A DNA stretch of 64,000 nucleotides from Eutrigla gurnardus (lineage: Eukaryota > Chordata > Actinopteri > Perciformes > Triglidae): the NCBI GenBank assembly GCA_963514095.1, contig OY741265.1, positions 23,807,090 to 23,871,089 of the forward strand, given 5' to 3'. Position numbers and translations under genes: made by a program. Positions 53,802 to 64,000 of the stretch are shown piece by piece. Under the pieces are notes generated by a model. The model was given only the letters and a program-made list of their open reading frames with translations, had not been told where the DNA came from and did not search any database. Positions within the stretch are counted from its first letter, which is position 1. Every line of letters begins with the position of its first letter.

Positions 53802-56093
53802 ATGACTGTGGATGAAAGTGGATTTCACAACTCACCCTTGGTTGAATCACTTACATGTCATGCTGAAGCAATTCCAAGTGCCCTCCTCGAGGGAGGTGAG
53901 GTCGGGTTCCCTGTGATTCCTCATCTAACAGAAAGTGGGTTAAAGGAAAAGCAAAGAGCGGACCCCTGTATTCGGGAAGTTGTTCAGCAATTGGAATCAG
54001 GAGTGAGTCCATCACCTACCGTTCGAGCGGAACTTCCTGAGCTTCCTCTGTTGCTCCGGGAATGGAATCGCTTGGTTTTGAAAAATGACATTCTGTACAG
54101 ATCACGACAACAAGGTTCAAGTACCACTCTTCATTTGGTGTTACCAGCAGAACTGAGAGGCCTGGTGCTACAAAGTCTCCATGATGACATGGGACATATG
54201 GGAGCGGAGCGTGTGCTTGATCTTGTACGAGCCCGATTTTTTTGGCCCAAAATGGCAGCTACAGTTGAAAAGAAAATCCAAACCTGCAATCGCTGTGTTC
54301 AGCGAAAGACCCCTCCCGAGAAAGCAGCTCCATTGGTCAACATACTTACCAGCCGTCCATTAGAGTTGGTGTGTATGGATTTCTTGTCTCTGGAACCCGA
54401 TCGCAGCAATACAAAGGACATATTGGTAATAACTGATCATTTCACCAAGTATGCTGTGGCTATTCCGACTCCCAATCAAAAGGCTCGCACTGTTGCCAAA
54501 GCATTATGGGAAAGTTTCATCGTCCATTATGGCTTCCCAGAACGCCTTCACAGTGACCAAGGGCCGGATTTTGAATCCAAAACTATCAAAGAACTCTGTC
54601 AACTCGCTGGCATAAGGAAAGTCCGAACCACTCCATATCATCCAAGAGGAAATCCTGTGGAACGTTTTAATCGAACACTGCTTCAGATGCTGGGAACCTT
54701 AAGTCACAAAGACAAAAGTCATTGGAAGGACTTTGTTAAGCCTTTAGTACATGCTTATAACTGTACCAAGAATGATACTACTGGTTTTAGCCCCTACAAG
54801 CTCATGTTTGGTCGACAGCCTCGTCTGCCAATAGATTTGGCTTTTGGTCTTCCCTCTGATGTTTCACAGCCCTCACATTCTCAATATGTCAAAGATCTCA
54901 AGAGCCATCTGGAGGAGAGTTACAAACTTGCCAGTGGAAATTCTGCTAAGAGCGCAGGCCGGAACAAGGCACGCTTTGACAAACGGATCACTGAATCTAC
55001 ACTCAATGTGGATGACCGGGTGCTTGTCAGAAATGTTCGACTGCGAGGAAAGCACAAGTTGGCGGATAAGTGGGAGTCAGACATATATGTTGTTGTGAAA
55101 CGGGCAGGAGAACTTCCAGTGTATACTGTAAAACCTGAACACCGAGATGGACCTTTACGCACAGTACACAGAGTCCTGCTGCTTCCATGTGGGTTTTTGC
55201 CTAGCTGTGACCCTGAACTTCCTGGCACTGTCAATCTGCCTCGACGGCCACAAACCCGTAGCCAGTCAAGTCCCAGCAGTGACACACAGGTACAAGAGGA
55301 TGTTAATTCTGATTCTGACTATGATATTCCTATTCCCCGAAAGCCGCAGAACACTCCATCTGCATTCATTAAAGTGTACGAGAAGAATCCAGTTCAGCAG
55401 TCTACGTGTGCAGATCCTCCAGCTCATGCAGTGACTTCCTCTCCCTTGCCACTCTCTGTTCATCCCTCTGAGAGTGATACAAGGGACATGGTTGTCCCAG
55501 CTGTAGCGACCTCAGCTGACATTCCCGATGAGGTTGATTCTGGAGCTGGTGCTGAATCTGAACCTGCTTCATTCTCACACGCTAATTTCAATCCTGATAC
55601 TGCTTCACCTGGACAAGACAATGCTCTTAATATGGAACCTGGTTCTAAAAAAGACAACTCACCTGAGCCTAACACTGTTCGTGATGTATCACCTGAAAGC
55701 AACTTACCTGATATGCATGCTGTTGACCAGGATGTAAGCTCAGATGTGTTAACTGAAAGTAATCAACGTGATGATGTTCAAGAACCTCAGCCGGAAAGCA
55801 ATCCGTTGCCCCCTGACCCACCTGTCAGATATCCCACGAGACAGAGGAAACCACCAGAGCGGTTCCAATACACCACCCTGGGAAATCCACTTGTTTCAGT
55901 AATCCAGTCATTGTTTCAAGGCCTAAGCAATGCTGTCACCAGCTCTCTAGTGGATCCCAGTCCAGATGTGGTGATGTCCTCTGTGCCGATGTGGGCTGGC
56001 TTGGATGCTCCTGTAACTTCTCAGCCACAGGGAGGATGCAGCGGGACTTGCAATCCTTCAAGTGGGGAGGATGTAACGCCAGTGAAAAGTTAA
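53802..56093 (+). CDS. D: integrase with long acidic tail
   Basis: An open 763-codon frame, in the same frame as RT and preceded by stops at 53703 and about 53709. The HHCC zinc domain (LHDDMGHMGAERV ... CNRCVQRK) is at about residues 126-170. The catalytic DDE core follows, with CMDFLS (D), HSDQGPDF (D) and PVERFNRTL (E). After a GPY-like region (DRVLVRNVRLRGKHKLADKW) there is an unusually long Ser/Pro/Asp-rich tail from about residue 490 to the end with no recognised domain. The core is intact, but the upstream frame is not. The start at 53802 is just the first Met. As part of a polyprotein it would not normally start there. Confidence 0.85.
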   Translation: MTVDESGFHNSPLVESLTCHAEAIPSALLEGGEVGFPVIPHLTESGLKEKQRADPCIREVVQQLESGVSPSPTVRAELPELPLLLREWNRLVLKNDILYRSRQQGSSTTLHLVLPAELRGLVLQSLHDDMGHMGAERVLDLVRARFFWPKMAATVEKKIQTCNRCVQRKTPPEKAAPLVNILTSRPLELVCMDFLSLEPDRSNTKDILVITDHFTKYAVAIPTPNQKARTVAKALWESFIVHYGFPERLHSDQGPDFESKTIKELCQLAGIRKVRTTPYHPRGNPVERFNRTLLQMLGTLSHKDKSHWKDFVKPLVHAYNCTKNDTTGFSPYKLMFGRQPRLPIDLAFGLPSDVSQPSHSQYVKDLKSHLEESYKLASGNSAKSAGRNKARFDKRITESTLNVDDRVLVRNVRLRGKHKLADKWESDIYVVVKRAGELPVYTVKPEHRDGPLRTVHRVLLLPCGFLPSCDPELPGTVNLPRRPQTRSQSSPSSDTQVQEDVNSDSDYDIPIPRKPQNTPSAFIKVYEKNPVQQSTCADPPAHAVTSSPLPLSVHPSESDTRDMVVPAVATSADIPDEVDSGAGAESEPASFSHANFNPDTASPGQDNALNMEPGSKKDNSPEPNTVRDVSPESNLPDMHAVDQDVSSDVLTESNQRDDVQEPQPESNPLPPDPPVRYPTRQRKPPERFQYTTLGNPLVSVIQSLFQGLSNAVTSSLVDPSPDVVMSSVPMWAGLDAPVTSQPQGGCSGTCNPSSGEDVTPVKS

Positions 56094-56590
56094 CTCCTGA
56101 CAAGTCATGGTTGGCCCACCAGCACAGGAGCTGGTCAGGTCAGCTGAGCCAGCTGAGCCAATCAGCCCGCTCTACGTCACTCAGGGGCCGTCTCTTTTCC
56201 CCCAGGTGATGGAAGAAAACGTACCTGGCTCACAGAGCACGCCAGCCAGGCAGCCGTCCACTACTCGCGGCACGTTGCTATTCAGACATCCACGACTACA
56301 GAGAGATATACGAACACGGGAGGACTGAAGCAGACAGTCGGAGCTTTACTGCAACAGCGGGAAGTCAGTGACTGAAGAGGAAGCCGGATAAACTCATATG
56401 TCACGTTCCAACTGAAGAAGAAGCTGGTGAGTGCAACTCATTCATGAAGAATGCTAATGCTAGCGGGACGCAGCTAACGCTACCTAGCATTGCTAACACG
56501 GCTAACATCGCTAGCTCTGAAGCTCTGATGCTAATTGATAATGCCCCCGTCATTTAACAGTTACCTGCCTGTTCGGATAATGTGATGCTG

Positions 56591-56622
<32 letters not shown>

Positions 56623-56673
56623 AAGAGGATGTGTGCTGGATTTGGACTTAACACTGGTCAGGCTTTTTAATCC

Positions 56674-56710
<37 letters not shown>

Positions 56711-57334
56711 GAGGAAGATAAAGACGAAGACAACACGGATGGCGAGCTACCCAGAAGACTGAAGATGAATGAGCAGCTAAGACACACACAGGCCGCAAGC
56801 CTGGCTGATCACCAGGTGGTGTGGTAGCACTAGCTTTAGCCTGTTCCAGTTATTTATTGGTTAACAGTAATTATTTCTGCAATACTACTATACTTGAATC
56901 ATGGTCTAAAGTCTTTATAAACCACTGCGTACATTTCTGCCTATGGTATTGGGAAATGTTGTGTGTACCTGAATGATTGTGTGTTGAAGAGTTGATTAAC
57001 CTCAGCTACGTTAAAGCTGCCTGGAGTACAATATCCATTTTTGATAGCACTCTATGATTTATCACATTGAACCTTTGTACATAGTTTTCTCTTTCAAAGG
57101 CCTTTATTTTGGTTAATTATTTTGGGTATCAAGTATTATTACTGCACTTTAACGTTTCTGTATATATTTTTGTCAATACACTTTACTCTCTTTGCAACTC
57201 AGTCGTTGTGTGCGTAGTTAATTCTCCATAGCTCCTGAGTCGAACCTCCTTTACATACTAGTCCACATACACATACCTTTTGGTATTCTCTTCTACCTAT
57301 AAATACTCATCTGGTTCGTACCTTAAGTGCTACA
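56094..57334 (+). other. D: 3' non-coding region and 3' LTR
   Basis: Runs from the integrase stop to the LTR end ttaagtgctaca. The LTR start could not be located because the 5' LTR is reduced to 14 bp. Two triplet repeats lie within it: CTG units at 56591-56622 and GAT units at 56675-56709. The GAT run yields a spurious poly-Asp frame. Confidence 0.5.
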
Positions 57335-57338
57335 CATA

Positions 57339-57542
57339 GGTCTTGGAATTGTTTTCTGAGGCCCAGGAAAGCAGATAAAACGTGCCCCAATGGGTTAGCA
57401 TTGGAGCGAGTCTGGAAGGCTGCCAGGCAGGTACAGATCTCGGGCTAGGCAATGTCAATTTTTGTCTGGTTTTTTGCTTCTAATAAGTCGGGATGACCCT
57501 GAGGACAACGGAAATGGGGTCAAAAATGACCGGATTTCTCCT
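57339..57542. mobile_element. E: right arm
   Basis: Reverse complement of 18055-18258, ending in ccggatttctcct before ttaa. It was separated from the rest of E by insertion of element D at the cata target (19673-19676 and 57335-57338). Confidence 0.8.
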
Positions 57543-57546
57543 TTAA

Positions 57547-59133
57547 GAAGCTCTCTTCTGGTTCTGCTTCCAGCTCTCTCTCCACCAACAGGAGGTGGTC
57601 TCCTCCACCCGCAGCATACCGCTGCCACAGGAGACCAACTTATAACGTCTGCAGCGTTTCCTTTGTCCTAGGCCACAGTCATCTCGCTACAGAGTAGCTA
57701 CAGACGAGCTACAGACTGTTTTTCCACGTTTTCCTGATCCTGAGAAATCGCCAAACCGCGCGATTATCTCTGTGTTCGCCTGCAACAAGAGGAACAAAAC
57801 GGGTTCCTGCATTCCAGCTACCAGACGCTGTCTGAAGTAAGCTGACTAAATCGCCAAGCCGCGATTATATTGCCGCCCGCGGAAGATAGAAAAACAAACT
57901 GTTTTCTTTATTCGAGTTTGATCAACGAGAGGAAACACGCTCCGCTCTCGTCTGGACTAAGCCGACTCATCACGTCCCCCGCTGACGCCGGGGCCCACGA
58001 ACTACCGCCGCATTAAGGAACGCCGTCATCGCCGACGGACTCGCAACCTACGCAACGACACCAGTAAGAGGCTATCAGTCTGGGCAGAGACATAAGTGAT
58101 AGTGTAGGATATGCTTGTAACTCTTGTTAACGTGTTTTAAGTTCTGACCACGGACCGCCGAGTCCGTTGTTTATGTGCTGCTGTATTTGAATGCTGATTG
58201 TGTACCCACGCCGCTGGGTTGATTTCCGTAACGGTGTATTTGACTAACCTCAGCCATATTCGCGAGCTCAGTAAGCGTCTACTATCAGTTAAAAGACCGG
58301 TCTCGCTGAATAAACGCCAGTTCATTCACGAGCGCCCATGTGATAGTAACACGCCCCCTGAGCGTTAGAATATTGCGCGCGCATTCTCCCCCTCTCTTTG
58401 TTTGTGTCCCGCTAACACACACACGCACACATACGCCACCCCGCATGTGTCCTCCGCCAGCTGTTTCCGGCTCCGGACGCTAAGGACATAGCTCCACCTC
58501 TCGCTCTCTCTCTCGCTCTCTCTCTCTCTCGCGATCCTATCAGACGTCAGTGGCTCCGCCCCCGAACGCTGTGAGGAATAGCTCCATCTGGTGGCCGCAC
58601 CTGGCCATCTCTCCCTCTCTCTCTCTCGCTCTCTCTCTCTACACACACGCACACACATGCACGCACACACACACTCCACGTGTGTCTCTCCTTCTGTTTA
58701 GCTTAGTTTTGTGTGTTAGGTAGTTAGGTAATAAGGCTTTGTTAATTGCAGTGTTATTGATTGTGATCATTATTACTGATTTTAATACATGTTATTATAT
58801 TATAACTAGCGGTCTCTTGTGCTTGTTGTGTATATGTCACTGGATAACAGCAGGTTGTGAAGGCTAGTGCTTGAATTTCACGCCCTTCTTAAGTGTTAGA
58901 TTGTCTTATGCTTCCATGTCAATGATCACGATCCTTGGCATGTGAGTATAAAACCTTTATATTGAGACTGAATACAGTTTTAGGTTATCTTTTCCCTGAT
59001 CCCAGGGTGGTGCCCTGTTTATTCATGATTATATTATGATAATATATTAAATATAATTATTAATATCGATAATCATATTGACATTAATAATTAACTGTTG
59101 ATAACCAAATCTGCTCCTGCTACATCCCCAACA
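57547..59133 (+). mobile_element. F: solo LTR, right part
   Basis: Continues the LTR interrupted at 18054 and ends ccccaaca at 59133, then gtgc. It runs opposite to the LTRs of element A and has diverged from them by many substitutions and indels, but keeps the GA/CT-rich microsatellites, the repeated ggagctattcc-type blocks (here on the other strand) and the AT-rich terminal 250 bp. Total about 1.82 kb once E is disregarded. With no internal region and a target duplication, it is a solo LTR. Confidence 0.8.
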
Positions 59134-59137
59134 GTGC

Positions 59138-59360
59138 CATTAACAGTTGGTTTCTCAACAAGGCTACTACTAGTACTACTACGGGTTAAAGCATACACAA
59201 GAAATATCTCAGGATGTTTCTGGAAAAGCTCATCAGGACTTCAGAAAAGTGCAGGAACAGGAATAACTTCAGGAGTAGCCAGTATTTTGCAATCAGCCAG
59301 ATCATCCCCTGAGAAATTCAGACATCTCCTTTTTTAGACATCCCTTTTAGAGGAATCCGA
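59138..59360 (-). pseudogene. G: Gmr1-like gypsy, protease-end fragment
   Basis: Minus strand, from about 59330 down, reads LDLSGDDLADCKILATPEVIPVP then SPDELFQKHPEIFLVYALTRS, matching the positions of ILGNDLAGGKVL and the following segment in element B. It adjoins the gtgc duplication of F and continues at 17823. It contains one stop. The upstream limit is unclear. Confidence 0.65.
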
Positions 59361-61070
59361 CATAAGACTGACACAAGGATGCAAGGATGCATTCACAAAA
59401 CCTTACAGTTCCAACTGGTTTACATCCCCACCTGCCTTTCCTGCAATTCTAACTGAACTGACTTGAACTGCAGCCTTGGAAAAGTGTGAAGAAAAGGCCA
59501 GTCCATAGTCTGAGAAACTCCACTTTCAACCAGTATTGCCCTTAAAGCTTCCTTGACACTTTCCTTAAGTCATCGCAAGCTGTAATAGCTGATCATGCTT
59601 AAAGTGGTCTAATGTGGCCTCAGAATGATCACTTATAAAATCATGAAATAAACTTGCAACAGCACAAGAAGAAACACTAAACCAGTCAAACACAAACCAA
59701 TATGTTAAACTGTCCACCCAATATCTGCTAAATCCCCTAAATATAAATATATCAACCACAACTACTGCTGCAATTTGATGCTTAAGCTACCAAATCAACA
59801 GTAAGCAATGTACCAAACGCAACCATTAAGGCTACACAAAAGGTACAAGGAGTAAGAAATCAAGTATCCTTTCCAAAGTGACATACAGAGTCAACAATAA
59901 AATTCAGTAGGCTCTCTCAAACTACTAATTGCTATTAAGGATAATCAAACAAAATTATTTAAATCATACTCGTGCTTACTACAAAAACAAATCTGCTCAC
60001 CCTCAAGTTGTTAGGTTCAAGGGGGGAAATTAACTTAAAATAAAAATGAATGCCGCACATTGCTACTCAACACATCGCCCAACAACACTGCTTTCTACAC
60101 AACAATCAATCATGGTAAGTAAAGGTATTTGAGTGCCTACATGTTTTTAGTGTACATGTTCACCCTGGTTCCTGTCTACTTCATTAATCTAGCTCCTAAA
60201 TAGTTTCCTCTGAAGTGTGTCGGGCTTGAGGCATCTTGAAACGCTGGACTTCGTAACCATCAGCATATACCTAAGACCAAAGTTCCAAAAATACACCAAA
60301 ATGTGTGACCCTAAGCAAGTTTACCTAAAAAAAGAAAGGCAAAATAATGAAGTATTGGAGTATCATCGAAGAGCGATAACTAGCTATAAACAATATTTTG
60401 TGCAGAAACTCACAACGTCAACACATGGCGTGTTATGGATGACTACCGGAGTTAGCGTGCTCATGGGACTAAACGAAGTGGCTACTTTTGTTCGTTGGAC
60501 TCTTACCTTTCTCTGGATATAAGGATTAGCATGCTACATGTTGTTTTTGGACTTCCAGACAGCTCGAAAGGCAGGGAACGCTGGTCTTGATTCTGTGCAC
60601 TCCTTGCACACATGCTGTGTTTGCTTTTGATGTGTTTTCCGTGAGCCTAAAACGGCTTACTTTGTTCGATTTGCGAGACTCGTAGCTTTCAAATGATGTG
60701 TAATATGACGCAGACGCATTTAAAATAATATGCGATTAAACGGAATGAATGCGAAACTAGTGCAAAGCGGCCCGCATGAGGGTCGCTGACTTAATATCAG
60801 GTTAAAATGCTAAAGCTGATGGCAGATGGTCTAACAAACATGTAAAGGGACCGTATACTCACCCTGGATGAGATGGCCATCACTCAGATTGCCAATTGTT
60901 GAGCTGCACATGGGGACAGGGTTTACATAAGGACACATATGTTTTATGGGGGATGTTACATTACCTGGTCACACGGGAGATCCAACCCCAACAACAACTA
61001 CTTCCTAGGCAGTGCACACACAACTAATCGTTTTCACCTTACCACTAAGCCAAAGGAAACAAACTGTAGC
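59361..61070. other. Non-coding, nothing certain
   Basis: AT-rich. A 101-codon plus frame at 60217-60522 has no recognisable domain. 59361-59470 may still be decayed gypsy. Confidence 0.4.
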
Positions 61071-61339
61071 CTACCACTACAGTGGTAATTCCCCTAATGG
61101 GGCAGTATACTGGCCAATCATTCTTACATCATAGAAACAGCAACCTCTGTAGGTGGTCATGTGGTGAATGCAACTAAAGATATGGGCAGCCCAAACAGAG
61201 CGATTTGAAATTATTTTGGATTCGACTATAATCACACCAGTATTCAACATCCCGTCCAACCACACAGGAGGCTTTCCTTCACGCCAGATGTCCCACATCT
61301 TATAAAGAACATAAAAAGTGCCCTGGACTGAGGACAAAT

Positions 61340-62110
61340 GTTCATCATTCCATCAGATGTGGTTTCCAAGGAAACAGTTACATCCAACGGCGTTCCCATT
61401 GTACCATTACAAGATCTAATGACATATCGGCAGGGGATGGCTTTGAAAATAGTCCCAAATCTTTTCAGGAACTTTCTTCAGCCCTGCCAATTCAAAAATA
61501 TAAAGGGGTGAGCTCTGGTGTGCATGTGTTTAGCAAGGCAACAAGCACTGGTACCTGGTAGAGTATGAATGAAGAGCCAAGTCATACCTCACAACAACTT
61601 GATTCCCAGAGTAGATTGATCACTGGTTTGACCTCATGTCGTCACAGCCCTAAGTAAATCTAGCTGGAAGAATATGAAAAGGCCATTAAATTCCTGCAGG
61701 GCATGACACCCCTATTTGTGGCCTGAAGATTGGACATCAGGGAACATGGAAACCCATACAAACCGGAGAGGTGATGGCTACGTCGATGATACTGGGAATC
61801 CAAGATGACATGCTGAGCCAGGGGCACAAGTTTGTGTTGACAAGCAGATTCACACAAGACTGCCGGGAGAACACATTCAGCTGTGTCAGACAGAGGAATC
61901 CAGCTCCAACCCCAGTCGACTTTAGTTCTGCACTCAGGTATATTATAGTCGGACAGTTCCTATCTACAGTGAAAACTGGAAACTACCTGGAGGATGACTG
62001 CGACCATCCAGCGGGTTTCCTGTGCACAAATGGATTGAAGGAGGGGGAGCAGACCAGCACCTGGTTTGACAAAAACATAAACCTGTATTCTATACTATCT
62101 TGCAGGTTGC
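61340..62110 (+). pseudogene. P-element/THAP9-like transposase remnant
   Basis: Broken plus-strand frames read IPSDVVSKETVTSNGVPI and LKIVPNLFRNFLQPCQFKNI (about 61340-61500), then LEEYEKAIKFLQGM (about 61660), then LTSRFTQDCRENTFSCVRQR followed by NPAPTPVDF (61830-61925). The order and the TSRFTQDCxENxFS block match the C-terminal half of P-type transposases, the family that includes vertebrate THAP9. The THAP DNA-binding domain and catalytic centre are not seen. Stops and frameshifts occur at about 61560 and 61720-61770. Confidence 0.6.
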
Positions 62111-62139
62111 ATTGTTAAGAAGGTGATCAGCAACTCCAT

Positions 62140-62475
62140 AGTCGGTGAAAAATGGCATCTTATAATTATGCGGTGCGACACTGGTGGCTGGTGTTGCCAG
62201 ATTGGGTGTTTTTTTTTGTTTCGCTACATATTAAGGCCTGTGTTTTACGGTGTGTTTTAGCCTGGTTTTTGCCTGGAATGCTCTATACAAATCTAGCACC
62301 CCGTTGAATGTTAAACTGAGAGAGTGTGCCATTCACAGACACCAGAATGAACGCGTTCACAGTAACGTTCATCAGGCAGAAATCCAGTACGTTCAGTTCA
62401 CGTTCGCCCAAAATATGAACGAGTTCATGAACTATCGTTCAATGCGTTCAGGCACAACACTGCTCATCTGCATGA
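62140..62475. repeat. Probable hAT-like repeat end
   Basis: Repeated gttca/tgaac motifs (aacgcgttcacagtaacgtt, atgaacgagttcatgaac) finish with gttcaggcacaacactg near 62461, which resembles a hAT terminus. I did not find a matching left end. Confidence 0.35.
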
Positions 62476-64000
62476 TGCTTTCCCATGCTCCACACTTCTT
62501 GATTACTTGCCCCTCTTCACTTCGATTAGTATTTTGTTTCTCTGAACCTGCCCTCAAAATGCTTTGGTGGAAAAGGGGCATCAGAAGTTGGAAGTTACAG
62601 ATTTCTGATTACAATGAAACGCAACATACACTTCAGTGAGTAGCTCCACCTGGGCAGACCAACCACTGCTGACTGATGTCAAAAGTGTCAGTAATAGAGC
62701 GCCAACATTGAATTTTGAATAGGAATAGGAATGTCACCACAGACACATAGATCCTATGTCTGGACAAAGCAGCAAGTACAAGCACTTTCATTTCTGAGTC
62801 ATATGATCAATCACCATTGTTTTAACTCTCTCTTTGATAGATAGTACCTTAAAAGACAATTCAATTCAAGTACAACTTTAATTTAACTTCGTAAAGATGT
62901 AATGTGTTATTGTTTTCGTTAAATGGATATTGTTTGGCAATATCTGAATTTGCACATTGATATTTTGTCTATTTTTTAACCTCCATAGCTAGCTGGCTAA
63001 GCAACGCTAATATTACCTTTCCTTAGTTTGGTCATAACCGTTATCAAGATTTATATTAACAGTTGATACTGAGCACATTGTAAAAAGAAAACAACAGTAT
63101 TTACTTTATTACTAACAGCTGATGCATTAAATGTTTTTAATAGCTGCTATTTCCTTGACTTACCATTGAGAGTGCTTGGCAAGAAATGGAAATCAATGTC
63201 GTTCTATGCTGTGAGAATACATTTTTTTAACTGACCATCCACATGACCTGCAAACTGACCTTGAAATATCTCCGCCATTTGGCGACAATGGTCTCCTATG
63301 GGAGTGTTCCCCGCTCTGCTGGTGGTGGTGCACCAATGATACTTGTAATTGAAATACATTAGTTTTAAGATGTGGTGAGCGATATAAAAAAATAATCTGA
63401 AGATTTATATTTCATGACTAATTCACAGACTGCAATGACCATTTGTACGTTTGAGGTTAAAGAGTTCATCCTTGGGGACAGAAGCTCATCTGTACTGACA
63501 GGTTTGAGTTAAATTCTTGTCTGTCCTTTTTGCTTTGAGGACGTTGGAAGGCATGTCTGGTCCCTCCGTGACTTGGGGCCTCACCATATGGCGGGGGACA
63601 CGTTTCGGCAGCAGACTGAGAACGACAACAAATTAAATTTAGTTTGGATTAAACTGCTGTTTGTGCTCCTACAAGGTGCCATTTTCTCACAGTTGGGCTA
63701 ATGCTAATCACCTGTGATTACTAAGCATATTGTCGGCTAAAAGCAAAACTATATGACAGCACTGTGTCTCGGATAACTTGTATCAGTTTAGTTGGATATT
63801 ACCAGGCTCCATATTGGTTTATATGAACACTAGCAGGTGTTCGGTAGTTTCAACTACATATGTATGTCAAGATACAGCCTTAATTGTGTATCCACACCCA
63901 TTGGACAACAAAGCAATGTCCTATTCAGCACTCCAACAGCTGCATCCGCTTTAATTGTCTATTAAAGAATGCACACTCCAGCGCCAAGGTTACATCAGTC
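62476..64000. other. Non-coding right flank
   Basis: AT-rich, no repeat ends or coding potential recognised. The 129-codon frame ending at 62639 is mainly repeat sequence. Confidence 0.5.

Larger units (their letters stand above)
19677..57334 (+). mobile_element. D: Ty3/gypsy element with PNMA-like gag (outer extent)
   Basis: Gag, protease, reverse transcriptase, RNase H and integrase lie in order on the plus strand at 19775-21289, 21290-22851, 52104-53705 and 53802-56093. They are interrupted by a hAT (21917-22780) and by element A (22852-52099). The ends share ttaagtgctaca (19679-19690 and 57323-57334), and cata flanks both sides (19673-19676, 57335-57338), so the element is inserted in arm E. 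Four in-frame stops and several frameshifts make it inactive. Confidence 0.8.

Noticed and set aside
60217..60522. 101-codon plus-strand frame
   Set aside because: No motif, no repeat relation and no splice or codon-bias support. Chance cannot be excluded.
62250..62639. 129-codon plus-strand frame
   Set aside because: Much of it is repeated gttca/tgaac sequence of a hAT-like repeat.

Overview
The window is vertebrate nuclear DNA, almost certainly from a teleost fish. The evidence is the mixture of repeats: Tc1/mariner, hAT, Harbinger-like and P-like DNA transposons, an L2-type LINE, several Ty3/gypsy families including a Gmr1-like one, and a gamma-type endogenous retrovirus, separated by microsatellite-rich non-coding DNA. 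I found no convincing host protein-coding gene. Every recognisable coding region belongs to a mobile element.

Layout. 1-14.5 kb is non-coding flank with a solo LTR (4.2 kb), a Harbinger-like transposon carrying a Myb/SANT ORF and two tRNA-like modules (4.8-6.1 kb), a hAT with an exact 8-bp target duplication (7.8-9.0 kb) and an L2 LINE tail (9.6-10.7 kb). 14.5-17.3 kb is a Tc1 copy split by a decayed gypsy, itself split by a 412-bp hAT. 17.3-59.4 kb is one nest of seven insertions, from outside to inside: G, a decayed Gmr1-like gypsy (minus strand); F, a solo LTR (duplication gtgc); E, a palindromic TTAA element; D, a gypsy with a PNMA-like gag (plus, duplication cata); A, a gypsy with two RNase H domains and 1.88-kb LTRs (minus, duplication ctgt); B, a Gmr1-like gypsy with integrase before reverse transcriptase (plus, duplication gtgg); and C, an endogenous retrovirus with gag, pol and env (minus). 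59.4-64 kb is non-coding flank with a P-like transposase remnant near 61.4-62.1 kb.

The divergence between LTR pairs agrees with the nesting order. C's two LTRs are identical by eye (719 bp each), B's differ at two sites in 566 bp, and A's differ by substitutions and three short indels. C is therefore the youngest insertion and its three reading frames are open. The elements also show different gag-pol strategies: a TGA between in-frame gag and pol in C, and a canonical -1 frameshift cassette (slippery heptamer, 6-nt spacer, 9-bp stem) in D. Primer binding sites are readable for A (elongator tRNA-Met), B (tRNA-Pro) and C (initiator tRNA-Met). No alignment or database search was possible, so family names rest on motifs and domain order that I recognised.
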